This document shows, piece after piece, positions 40,957-50,684 of a stretch of DNA of 64,000 bases (the first letter of the stretch is position 1; each line of letters opens with the position of its first letter). Made by a program: the position numbers and the translations under genes. Source of the stretch: Profftia sp020342455. Its GTDB lineage: Bacteria; Pseudomonadota; Gammaproteobacteria; Enterobacterales; Enterobacteriaceae. The notes below the pieces were generated by a model that saw only the letters and a list, made by a program, of their open reading frames with translations, did not search any database and had not been told where the DNA came from. Location: contig NZ_CP080506.1 in assembly GCF_020342455.1 (NCBI RefSeq), forward strand, positions 1,054,001 to 1,118,000, read 5' to 3'.

Positions 40957-42111
40957 ATGAAACGTGATATACTTGCAGTAGTAGTACCAGTACTGTTAGC
41001 AGCTAGTGCAGCAAACGCTGCTGAAATCTATAATAAAGATGGCAAAAAACTAGATCTATACGGTAAAGTAGATGGATTGCACTACTTTTCTGATGCGAAA
41101 TACTCAGAAAGTGATCAGTCTTATGCTAATTTTGGCTTTAAAGGTGAAACTCAGATCTCTGATAAGCTGACAGGTTATGGGCAGTGGGAATACAAAATAA
41201 AAGTTAATAGCAATCAAGGTGATGGTGCATCCAAAAAAGCAACCTGCGTCAGCTTCGCTGGACTAAAATTCGGTGATGTTGGCTCTTTAGATTATGGTCG
41301 CAACCACGGCATACTACATGATGTTGAAGCATGGACAGATATTTTACCAGAATTTGGTGGTAATACTTATACTGTAACTGATAACTATATGACTGGTCCT
41401 ACTGACAGCGTAGCTACTTACCGTAATAAAAACTTCTTTGGTCTAGTTGATGGTTTAAACTTTGCAGTACAGTATCAAGGGGAAAACGACGACCATAACG
41501 TCTTTAATGAAATTACCAATAAATGGGAAAATAGCAACCCTTCTAAAAACTCTCGTACTTTACAAAACCAAAATGGTAAGGGATGGGGTCTATCAACTAC
41601 CTATAACTTTGGTACAGGTATTAGTGCTGGTGCAGCATATGCATCCTCTGAAAGAACTAAAGAACAAACTACTCGTGGTATGACAATTAACAGCAGCATA
41701 GCTGGTGGTAAAAGAGCTGATGCATGGACTGCTGGTGTAAAATACAACGCTAACAACGTATATCTAGCAACTACATATGCAGAAACTCACAATATGACCC
41801 CATATCACGATAGTATTGCAGATAAAACACAGAATTTAGAAGTTGTTGCGCAATATCAGTTTGACTTTGGTCTTCGTCCATCTGTATCCTACCTACAATC
41901 TAAAGGTAAAGATCCTAAAACCAACCATTCTACACCAGGCTATAAACATTTAGTAAAATATATCGATGTAGGCGCAACTTATGACTTTAAGAAAAATATG
42001 TCTACCTATTTAGATTATAAAATTAACTTACTAAATAATAACAACTTTACTAAAGATAATAGTATTAGTACTGATGATATTATAGCAGTTGGTTTAGTGT
42101 ACCGATTCTAA
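40957..42111 (+). CDS. ompF: Outer-membrane general porin OmpF
   Basis: Trimeric 16-strand beta-barrel that lets small solutes cross the outer membrane. The ATG at 40957 follows GAGGGGG; the reading frame extends to a TTG 18 bases earlier, which I rejected. The product is 384 residues. The signal peptide is residues 1-21 (MKRDILAVVVPVLL...ANA), cleaved before AEIYNKDGKKLDLYGK, the standard porin N-terminus. Loop 3 keeps PEFGG, and the C-terminus ends VYRF, the phenylalanine needed for BAM recognition. OmpF rather than OmpC is chosen from asnS/aspC synteny. A cysteine at residue 97 is unusual for a porin. The DNA is less AT-rich than its neighbours, consistent with high expression. Confidence 0.93.
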   Translation: MKRDILAVVVPVLLAASAANAAEIYNKDGKKLDLYGKVDGLHYFSDAKYSESDQSYANFGFKGETQISDKLTGYGQWEYKIKVNSNQGDGASKKATCVSFAGLKFGDVGSLDYGRNHGILHDVEAWTDILPEFGGNTYTVTDNYMTGPTDSVATYRNKNFFGLVDGLNFAVQYQGENDDHNVFNEITNKWENSNPSKNSRTLQNQNGKGWGLSTTYNFGTGISAGAAYASSERTKEQTTRGMTINSSIAGGKRADAWTAGVKYNANNVYLATTYAETHNMTPYHDSIADKTQNLEVVAQYQFDFGLRPSVSYLQSKGKDPKTNHSTPGYKHLVKYIDVGATYDFKKNMSTYLDYKINLLNNNNFTKDNSISTDDIIAVGLVYRF

Positions 42112-42120
42112 TAATCTATT

Positions 42121-42218
42121 AGAATATTATTCAGAAATAAATTATAAGAGCAAACAAAAGGCAGGGCATATGCCCTGCCTTTTGTTTGCTCTTATAATTT
42201 ATTTCTGAATAATATTCT
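42121..42218. terminator. 98-bp perfect palindrome, probable ompF terminator
   Basis: Arms 42121-42169 and 42170-42218 are exact reverse complements over all 49 bases, with no spacer. The centre AAGGCAGGGCATATGCCCTG is GC-rich. Pairing ends abruptly on both sides (T opposite T). It starts 9 bases after the ompF stop and the centre alone, followed by TTTT, would work as an intrinsic terminator. A perfect stem this long is far more than termination needs. Confidence 0.9.
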
Positions 42219-42267
42219 TTCTATTTATTTATAATAAAATCAACTAAATAAAGATTAATACTAAAGT

Positions 42268-43434
42268 ATGAATCTAAAGTATTAGATCTTAACTAGAAAT
42301 ATAATGAACATATCTACATATTTCAAAATATTATAACAGTATCAGAGGGTTCTCTTTTAGATTTAAACAATTTATTTTTTACTAACTATCGTACTAATAG
42401 ATAATAAAACTACAAAAACTATCTCAGTATAGACTGTGTGCCTATATTAGTTCATTGTACTCTGGAATTTCTCTTTAGTAAAGAAAGCGCAATACTTAAA
42501 GATATATAAACACGTATATATACCATTCAAATACTAGGTGGTACGGGAGCTCCTATTATAGCAACTTATTTTATTTTAAATAAAACTACAATCAAGCTTA
42601 TTTAGATAAGAAACATTATCTAGCTTAACAATAAAAAAATATTTAATGCCTAAGGTCTTGAGGTATGTAAATACAAATACTATGACTCCTAAAATCATCC
42701 ATTAGATTGTTCAGTTTTTTAAAATAATTTAAAATAGTCTGTAGCTTTTTACATAGTATTATTTCATTGTTATTATCACAACCACCTACTGTTATTGATC
42801 TAACACCAGAGCAGTAAGACATCATATCTGAGAGGTATCGATATTAAAAAAAGTTAGGTACAAATGTTTTATTTTGTTTATCAGGGTTTTGATAATAGTT
42901 TAGAAGAAGATACATAAGGACTATAAATGTTTGCTGCTAAAAATTAAGAGTTAATTATTGCTAGTTCTTATGCGAAAAACTTTAATTTATACAACAGACA
43001 CGTAGAAGCTTACACATTAGTTGCAACAATAATAAAACAGTAAAAAGCACATTTAGATAAATTAAAGCTACCACTAGTACTCACTATTCTAATCTACCTA
43101 CACATAGCATATCGGTAATAGTATCTATTTTTAATAATACTATAATACTACACATAATGTAGGAGTAAAAACTAACCAATATGCGTGAACGTATTAAATA
43201 TATGTATTAGCTCTTTGTTAAAGCTTTACTGAAGAAAAAAGCAAAACTTAACTTTAGTTTTATTATTAAACAAAAAGTATGTTCTCTTTAAAATATTCAA
43301 CTAAAGAAGAGGTTATACATCTGTGTGATAAGTTTGATATTTATACAGTATATTCTATTTCTATAAATATAGAGGGGATAGTAACAAAAAATATGCTTAC
43401 ATTATATGAAGTTATAATGTTCATCCTACAATAA
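42268..43434 (+). pseudogene. aspC: Eroded aspartate aminotransferase
   Basis: A relic of aspC, the gene that follows ompF in E. coli. Readable pieces, in order, in shifting frames and with many stops: KNYLSID; CTLEFLFSKESAILKDI-stop; ILGGTGAPIIAT; GLEVCKYKYYDS; VLFHCYYHN; PTVIDLTPEQ-stop; YQGFDNSLEEDT-stop; SSYAKNFNLYN (42960-42992, containing the PLP lysine); HYSNLPTHSISV; MRERIKYMY; FSFIIKQ; SMFSLKYSTKEEVIHLC; and the last residues to a TAA at 43432-43434. At least three frameshifts and more than ten stops make it non-functional. The first 50 codons are not readable, so the left edge is approximate. Aspartate and glutamate interconversion must come from elsewhere. Confidence 0.93.
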
Positions 43435-45157
43435 CTATGAGTAATATACTAAAAAATATAAGGTAAAAATATAATGGTATATTTGGATAAAAATGTTACC
43501 CTTCTATAAGACAGATTTAGTATAAAAATACTATAATTTCAATACTTAACGCCAATAATACTTCATATAAAGTGTTAACATTTATTACTTGGATTATTAT
43601 ATACTATATTGATTAGCAATCACTAATAATATTTTAACTGACTATTTAAATACAAAAAATTAATTTATAAAAACTTTACTTAACTAAGTTTAGTTTGATT
43701 GTAAAAAAATTAAATTTTAGAGTATTAAATAATTATAATTATTTGATTACTTAAATATTTTATTATTTATGTTGGTAAAATACCATAAATAAAATAATTA
43801 AATATTTAAACAAAAATTATAAAATATTCTATATATAATATAATAATAAAGTCATAACAATGATATTGTTATTAACAATACTAAATAAGTATTTATTGAT
43901 ATTATTTAGAACTCTAAAAAAGATGAGATAAATAAAGTTTGTTTATATTTTCAAAAGAACATATTAATATAATTTGTTTCTTAAAATAATTTATATCATA
44001 TATATGATATAAGTATCATACTTATTACTGATTAATATTATAATATTCATGTATTTTTTCTATTTTAACTCATAAATTAATATACTAATTTAAATAGGTA
44101 TGCTTATATAGATGGCGCTTAACATTTAAAATACTACCTAATATTTTAGGTATAAACAAAAATTATTATATAGTATTAAATAAATTTAAAATACAATAAT
44201 AAAATGTTTTATAAAGTTATTATATAGTATTGAATGCTATATAAAATTATATTTATAATTTATTTTGTACTTTAAGTAATTTAATATTTAGAATATTAGT
44301 CAATATTAAATACTTTAAAGTTATAATAAAGTATAGTAGTAAACATAATTAATCTAATTCTTTATACAAAAAATTTCCTAAGATATTAAAAAATATTTTT
44401 ATATTATAAACTAACTTAATAATATTAATAATTTCTATATTTTGTTAATAAGATACTTAGAAGTTTAAATATTTGAGTAACATACAAATACTACTTTATA
44501 CAAAACTGAAGATTCAATTATATGATTTTTAGCATTGAAATATATACTGGATGATTGAAAAAAATAATTTTTATATATGTTTTAATCTAAAAAATATTAC
44601 TTTTTGTAAGAAAAATACTAGTAATATAAAACTCTTTAAATATTATTAAGCTAAATTAAAACTTTAAATATTCTATATAAAAATAGTAATAATTTAACTT
44701 ATAAAACTAAGATAACTGTTATCTATTTTTAAATCCTCCAAAACTAACATAACTAATAAACTAGTTGTTAGTGTAAAAAAGCTGTATACCGATCAAACTT
44801 TTATATAATACTGTCTTATAAAGTATTTTTATTATCTCTTTATTGAAATTTTTATAATATAAATAACTTTTTTATCTTATAAAAAGGCTATATACAAATA
44901 TTACTTAATCAAACATTAAATCTTAAATATTAATAAAATTTAATTAGTAATAGTACTGTACTATAAAATATTTGTTAATTAACAAAAGAATTTCTTCAGT
45001 AATCTAATACCTATATAAATTGTTTCTTGATAAGAATGGTACAATTAATTTATCTATAAAATTCCATTTAATATCAGTGTCATATAGTCATACTATTTAT
45101 ATACATAAAAATATAGATATAAATTTTAATATTATCTGATCCAATCAGGAGTATACT
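43435..45157. other. AT-rich gap between the aspC relic and mtr
   Basis: About 1.7 kb, no gene read. There is a small hairpin at 44135-44152 (TACCTAA with TTAGGTA). The patch 44725-44800 is less AT-rich. The end presumably holds the mtr promoter. Confidence 0.5.
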
Positions 45158-46420
45158 ATGGCAATAAAAAATAACAACTTAACTAAAACTAAACACCAAC
45201 CATCAGTTTTAGGAGGAGCAATGATTATCATTGGAACTGCTATAGGGGGGGTGGGAATGTTTTCTATGCCAGTAGTCACAGCAGGTATATGGTTTACTGG
45301 CTCTATATGTTTACTTATTTATACCTGGTTTTGTATGTATATATCTGGTTTAATGATTTTAGAAGCTAACCTAAATTATCCAACAGGATCAAGTTTTTAT
45401 ACTATAGTTGGCGATTTGCTGGGTAAAAAATGGAATTTTCTGAATGGAATTTCTATCGCATTTGTACTATATCTATTAATTTATGTTTATATTCTTACCT
45501 CTGGTAGTTCTATTATGATCTATACGCTTGGATTAGACTTAAGTACTACTGAACAAACTACTGCAAGTTTATTATTTACTATATTAATTGCTATTATTGT
45601 ATGGTTATCCACTAGCGCAGTTGATCGTTTAAATACTATTCTTATTAGTGGTATGATGATTACATTCTTTCTTTTTACTTTTGACATGTTTACTCATGTA
45701 AATACATCAGTATTATTTAATAGCAATGATATTAAAGCTAGATATCTACCGTATGCACTTGCATCACTACCATATCTATTAACATCATTTGGTTATCATG
45801 GAAATGTTCCTAGTCTAGTAAGGTATTACCAAAAAGATACTAAATCTATCGTACTTAGTCTATTTATCGGCACTTTTATTACATTAATAATTTATATTTT
45901 TTGGCAGTATGTAATTCAAGGTAATATTACCCGCGTAAAATTTCAAAAGATAATTATTGAAGGTGGAAATATTAAAAATATACTTAAACAAATCAGTATT
46001 ATGACTAGTAGTAGTATTATTAATCAGTTACTAAACGTTTTCTCTTCTATGGCATTAACAAGTTCTTTTCTTGGTGTTTCATTAGGTCTATTTGATTTTA
46101 TCTCTGACTTCTGTAAATTTACAGATAATGTAACTGGACGTACTAAATCAACATTAATTACTTTTATACCACCAACTATTGGGGCTTTAATTTTCCCAAA
46201 TAATTTTTTAGACGCTATTGGTTTTGCAGGATTATCTGCAACAATTTGGACTGTAATTACGCCGGCAATGCTAGCATATGCTAGCCGTAAACGTTTTCCT
46301 AATGCTAATTATCGAGCTCCAGGAGGATTCATTATGATTTTATTTATCATTACTTTTGGATTAATTAATACTATTGCTTATATTTTATCGGTATGTAAAT
46401 TATTACCAGTTTATTCATAA
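45158..46420 (+). CDS. mtr: Tryptophan-specific permease Mtr
   Basis: Proton-driven tryptophan importer of the inner membrane (HAAAP family, LeuT fold, eleven predicted helices). Length is 420 residues (E. coli 414). It is Mtr rather than TyrP: EANLNYPTGSSF, NGISIAFVLYLLIYVY, SFGYHGNVPSL, FLGVSLGLFDF and the C-terminal LLPVYS match Mtr closely. The motif in the unwound part of helix 1, IGAGMF in E. coli, reads IGGVGMF here, one residue longer, next to a run of seven G in the DNA (45245-45251). Whether transport survives this is unclear, but the rest of the frame is conserved. The presence of an importer suggests reliance on external tryptophan. Confidence 0.93.
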   Translation: MAIKNNNLTKTKHQPSVLGGAMIIIGTAIGGVGMFSMPVVTAGIWFTGSICLLIYTWFCMYISGLMILEANLNYPTGSSFYTIVGDLLGKKWNFLNGISIAFVLYLLIYVYILTSGSSIMIYTLGLDLSTTEQTTASLLFTILIAIIVWLSTSAVDRLNTILISGMMITFFLFTFDMFTHVNTSVLFNSNDIKARYLPYALASLPYLLTSFGYHGNVPSLVRYYQKDTKSIVLSLFIGTFITLIIYIFWQYVIQGNITRVKFQKIIIEGGNIKNILKQISIMTSSSIINQLLNVFSSMALTSSFLGVSLGLFDFISDFCKFTDNVTGRTKSTLITFIPPTIGALIFPNNFLDAIGFAGLSATIWTVITPAMLAYASRKRFPNANYRAPGGFIMILFIITFGLINTIAYILSVCKLLPVYS

Positions 46421-47246
46421 TAATTATAAAAATTTAATACATAATTTTATTAAATTTTATTTAAAAAATAATTTAAACCTAAAAATTTAGCACAAGACAT
46501 ATATTGCTTTTAAGATAAATACTAAATTTAGCAAATAGCTAATAATCTTGTTATAATAGAATTCATTTTATATCATTTCATAAAAAATAAAAATTCACTT
46601 ACCTAACTATTACTATGATAAACGATTTTAATTAAAAATTAACTAACAAGTAACGCTTTATAATAGAAATATTAAATTAATAGATGAAGATAATCTATAA
46701 TAAAATATAGCCTTTTAATTAGAATATATTAAATAGTGCATTATGTCTAATTCTTATAAAACTATAGTTATATTCAATGTCTCATATAAATAAGAAGTCT
46801 TGGTATGATTAATTAGTACTACTATAAAACTTATATACCAATAACTCATAATATCTAAATTTATACTGATATCAGTAAAACATTACTATATTAAATATAA
46901 AAATTAAATTCATTATAAGAGAGTAAACAACTTATTTAATAAAATTTATTTGTAAGAATATAATGATCTTTAATAACTTTTAAAAAAGCAATGAATATTT
47001 TTAAAAAAAATAATACTAACAAAAACATAATATAGTATAAAAGGTATTTTTTAATATGTCATTTTAACACAGATAATTATTTATATCATTTTAAATTAAA
47101 AATTACAGTAATTTATAGATTATACTATATAAAAACTATACTACTTTTAAAATCAAATAAAATTTATTAATATACTGAATATATGTGATATGTGTACTAT
47201 TACCTTAATAAATAATGATAAGTTTTATTAAAAAAAAGCAAAAAAT
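46421..47246. other. AT-rich gap after mtr
   Basis: No gene seen. It ends at a GC-containing terminator (47247-47270) that belongs to no visible gene, so an unrecognised small RNA or a relic gene may lie here. Confidence 0.4.
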
Positions 47247-47270
47247 AAGGGGTAGATAACACCCCTTTTT
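47247..47270 (+). terminator. Orphan intrinsic terminator
   Basis: Stem AAGGGGT (47247-47253) with ACCCCTT (47261-47267), loop AGATAAC, followed by TTT and preceded by an A-run. It is 830 bases past mtr and 710 before trhO, both on the plus strand. Four G-C pairs surviving in such AT-rich DNA suggest it is used. Confidence 0.6.
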
Positions 47271-47980
47271 ATTAATTTATATAACTAAATTTACTACTTA
47301 TTATTTGTTAGGAAATATATAAAAGAAGTTATTTTAATAATATCACTAAAAATTAGGCTCTTAGTAATTTCAATAAGTAAGGTTATAATATAAATAATAC
47401 GTACAATCTTTAAATAATTCATTTATTTTATAAGGCTAATTATTTATAATTAATATATCACTTAATTTTTTGTTTAATAGATATTAAAAAATCCAAAACA
47501 ATATATAAAGTATAATTTACTAAATTATTTTATAGTATTTTTTACTACAAAAATATAATAGTTAGTTATTAACTATAACTAAATTTTAATAAAAATACTA
47601 TATTAAATTCATCTAAAATAATATAAGCGGTATATACGTATTGAATAATGAGTATAGACAAAATAATAATAACATTAGATATTTTATCTTCAATCTTAAT
47701 ACTAAAAATAAAAAATAATATTAGATTATAATCTAAAGTACTAATAATGACTTAATGTAATATCATTAACATTACTTTAATAAAATATTAACTTTTAAAA
47801 AATATTTGTTATGTTATATATAACATTCATTTATAAACCATTAGTACATTAATTTTAGAAGGTAAAATTACATTTAATCCATAATAGCTATAACTTTGCT
47901 ATATATTTTTTAATTTATATCTAATATTTAAGTTTAATTATAAAGACTTTATATATATTATATAATCAGAGATAATATTT
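47271..47980. other. AT-rich gap before trhO
   Basis: 710 bases, almost only A and T; nothing supportable. Confidence 0.55.
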
Positions 47981-48934
47981 ATGCCAGTATTACATAATAA
48001 AATTTCAAATCAAGAACTAAAAGCAAGATTGATCGCTGAAACTGAACCACGTATTACAATCTCATTTTATAAATATTGCTTGATAAAAGATCATCAAATA
48101 TTTCGAGATATTTTATATATAAATTTTTTTAAACTAGAAGTTTTAGGGCGCATTTATATTGCTCAGGAAGGTATAAATGCACAAATATCAGTACCAATTA
48201 GTAGATATAAGAAGATGAAAAAATATTTATATCAAATGCATCCAGATTTTAATAATTTACATATGAATATTGCAGTGGATAATAATGCAAAATCATTTTG
48301 GGTACTGCGCATAAAAGTACGAAATCGCATTTTGGCTGATGGTATTGATGATCCTTATTTTCAACCTTCTAATGTAGGAAAATATTTAAAAGTAAGAGAA
48401 GTTAATGATAGTATAGAAGATCCTGATACAATATTAGTAGATATGAGAAATAATTATGAATATGAAGTAGGACACTTTATTAATGCTATAACAATACCAT
48501 CAGATACTTTCCGAGATCAAATACTTATGGTAGTGAAAATACTCAAAAAAAATAAAAACAAAAAAATTATTATGTACTGTACGGGAGGGATACGCTGTGA
48601 AAAAGCTAGTGCATATATGCTATATAACGGCTTTAATAACGTATATCATATAGCAGGAGGAATTATTGAATATACAAATTATGCTAGAAAACATGGATTA
48701 CCATTAAAATTTATAGGAAAAAATTTTGTTTTCGATGCACGTATGGGAGAACGTATTACAGACGATATAATATCTCACTGTCATCAATGTGGTACGTCAT
48801 GTGATACACACAGAAACTGTTTTAATAATTTTTGTCATGTACTATTTATCCAGTGCCTAAGATGTGCTGAAATATATAACAAATGCTGTAGTATAAGATG
48901 TCAAAGACAAATAGAATCGATGTTAGATAATTAA
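47981..48934 (+). CDS. trhO: tRNA uridine(34) hydroxylase TrhO (rhodanese-like)
   Basis: Hydroxylates U34 of certain tRNAs, the first step toward cmo5U/mcmo5U, using O2. Known earlier as YceA. Length is 317 residues against 350 in E. coli; the missing part is the basic C-terminal tail. The N-terminal domain (SFYKYC, AQEGINAQISVP) is followed by the rhodanese domain with its active cysteine C200 in MYCTGGIRCEKAS, then the cysteine-rich stretch HCHQCGTSCDTHRNC. In E. coli it is next to lpxL; here they are 16 kb apart. The active site is intact, so the shorter tail is probably tolerated. Confidence 0.93.
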   Translation: MPVLHNKISNQELKARLIAETEPRITISFYKYCLIKDHQIFRDILYINFFKLEVLGRIYIAQEGINAQISVPISRYKKMKKYLYQMHPDFNNLHMNIAVDNNAKSFWVLRIKVRNRILADGIDDPYFQPSNVGKYLKVREVNDSIEDPDTILVDMRNNYEYEVGHFINAITIPSDTFRDQILMVVKILKKNKNKKIIMYCTGGIRCEKASAYMLYNGFNNVYHIAGGIIEYTNYARKHGLPLKFIGKNFVFDARMGERITDDIISHCHQCGTSCDTHRNCFNNFCHVLFIQCLRCAEIYNKCCSIRCQRQIESMLDN

Positions 48935-49229
48935 TACAATAACAAAACTAGACTTAATGGAGTTTAATTATTTTTAATAAATAGCGCAATAAAATATAAT
49001 TTTTATACATTTCTATACGTAAAAATCAAGAGTAATATTATATACTATTCTAATAGAAATTCAGCAAAATATAACATTATTCTTAGATATATTTTAAATT
49101 AAAACAGTTATTTATTATAGAATAAATAATGCATTTAATTCTCATTCACCCTTATTTTATTTTTTTATCTTGTTAATTAATATACCTTTAGTTAAGTATA
49201 GTAACTAAAGTATATCGTTATAACCGATA
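48935..49229. other. Gap between trhO and the pyrG relic
   Basis: About 295 bases without a gene. A perfect 9-bp hairpin (AGTATATCG 49209-49217 with CGATATACT 49225-49233) sits at its end, right where pyrG would begin; it may be an old terminator or leader. Confidence 0.5.
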
Positions 49230-50520
49230 TACTACTATTATTCTTATATAAACAGTATTATTGTAGAATTCTCAGTAGACATTCTTAATGCATGTAATAA
49301 AATTAGATCCATATGTCAATGTAAATCCAGGTGTAATGAGTCAATCCTAAAATAAATGAAGTATATATCATTAAAGATGGTACAGAAACTTATTTAGATT
49401 AGGTAATGACGAGTCTTTTATTTATAAAAAGTTGTTTACTATAATAAATTTATTATTTTTTTATATGATATAAAAAGAATATCGTAGTTATTATTGAGAT
49501 GTATATATAATAAATAATAACTTATATTATAAATAAAATTAAAAGATTAATTATTACAGGTATTAAAAATATAATGTTTTTTAATAAAAAAATATGTTAG
49601 TAATATAAAATTACTAACATATCTGAAAGATATTTACCAAATTTTAATATATTTTAGTTGTAAGCACACTATATATGATTAACTATGATGTTTTATTTAG
49701 CTGCTATGCTAAGTAAAAAAAAGAATAAATCTATATAACATTGTATAAGAGTATTTTGTTTATTGGTATTAAATTAAATTTTATAATTTGTCGCTTAGAC
49801 ATTACAGTTATTACAAATGAATAAGCTAAAAGTATAAATATTATATAATAATACTAAATAGTATGTCATTTCTTTAAAAATATTAATGCTTTTATAAAGC
49901 AATGTAATGATTTGAATAATAAAGACTATTTGTTGATTACTATCAAAATATAGTTTAAATTATCTATAAAAAAATCGAATAGATTGGAAATAATTTATTA
50001 ATAAGGCAGAATATATTTACGATAAAGATAATGATTATAATAGTCTATAAATATATAAAATTACCGTACAATTAAAATAATAAGGTTACTAACAAATGTA
50101 GATACTATTATAGTAAATAGGTCTACTAATTTCTCGAATATAATTTAACCCATAACATAGCTGATATTTCTAGTACAAATATTCCGTTATTATGCTTGAT
50201 ATCAAAATAACATAACAAAACAAGAAATATAGAAAAGATGCGTATAAAAATAATTTAAGTAAAGTAATAAGTTTTAATAAATAATAATATAGTCTCTTAT
50301 TACAGGTAATATAATACCTAAGATATATAATTTACTAATTATCGAATATTATCTTAATCTATATAAAGTAAATAATATGCTATTTACGCAGATAAGATAT
50401 ACAAGACTGTATATAACTCTAGTAGTTTTTTGAGAATAAGCTATTAGCTAATTACATAACTGTTAGGATCACTCTTATTTTATTACTTTTCAATTTTACA
50501 AATAATTTACTTATACACTG
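49230..50520 (+). pseudogene. pyrG: Eroded CTP synthase
   Basis: A relic of pyrG, which lies directly upstream of eno in E. coli. Readable pieces in order: KLDPYVNVNPGVMSQS (49300-49347, E. coli KLDPYINVDPGTMSPI); EVYIIKDGTETYLD-stop; NIVVIIEM (E. coli HDVVLVEI); LAAMLSKKKNKSI-stop; IGIKLNFIICRLDITVI (49762 on, E. coli IGIQPDILICRSDRAVP); VDTIIVN (LDAILVP); and NIPLLCLI (NIPYLGIC), in which the cysteine of the glutaminase site survives. Stops and frameshifts interrupt it throughout, and it is shorter than the 1.6 kb gene. The right edge is approximate because the last 80 codons are not readable. A perfect 13-bp hairpin lies at 49592-49622. Confidence 0.93.
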
Positions 50521-50684
50521 AGTAATAAAGATCTATTGTTTGCTAGATTCATTAAAACAATTTATGAGTATAAAAAGTGTTAATAAGTAATATTTACTAT
50601 ACTGAATATAAATAAATGATAATAATATACAGTATATTACTTAGTTTATATTCTTTATTTTAACTGTTATAAAAGGATATTATA

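Noticed and set aside
42643..42825. Minus-strand ORF of 60 codons
   Set aside because: It lies antisense inside the aspC relic, whose plus-strand reading explains the local base pattern.
45158..46420. TyrP (tyrosine permease) as the identity of this transporter
   Set aside because: Motifs EANLNY, SFGYHGNVPSL and the LLPVY- terminus match Mtr rather than TyrP.
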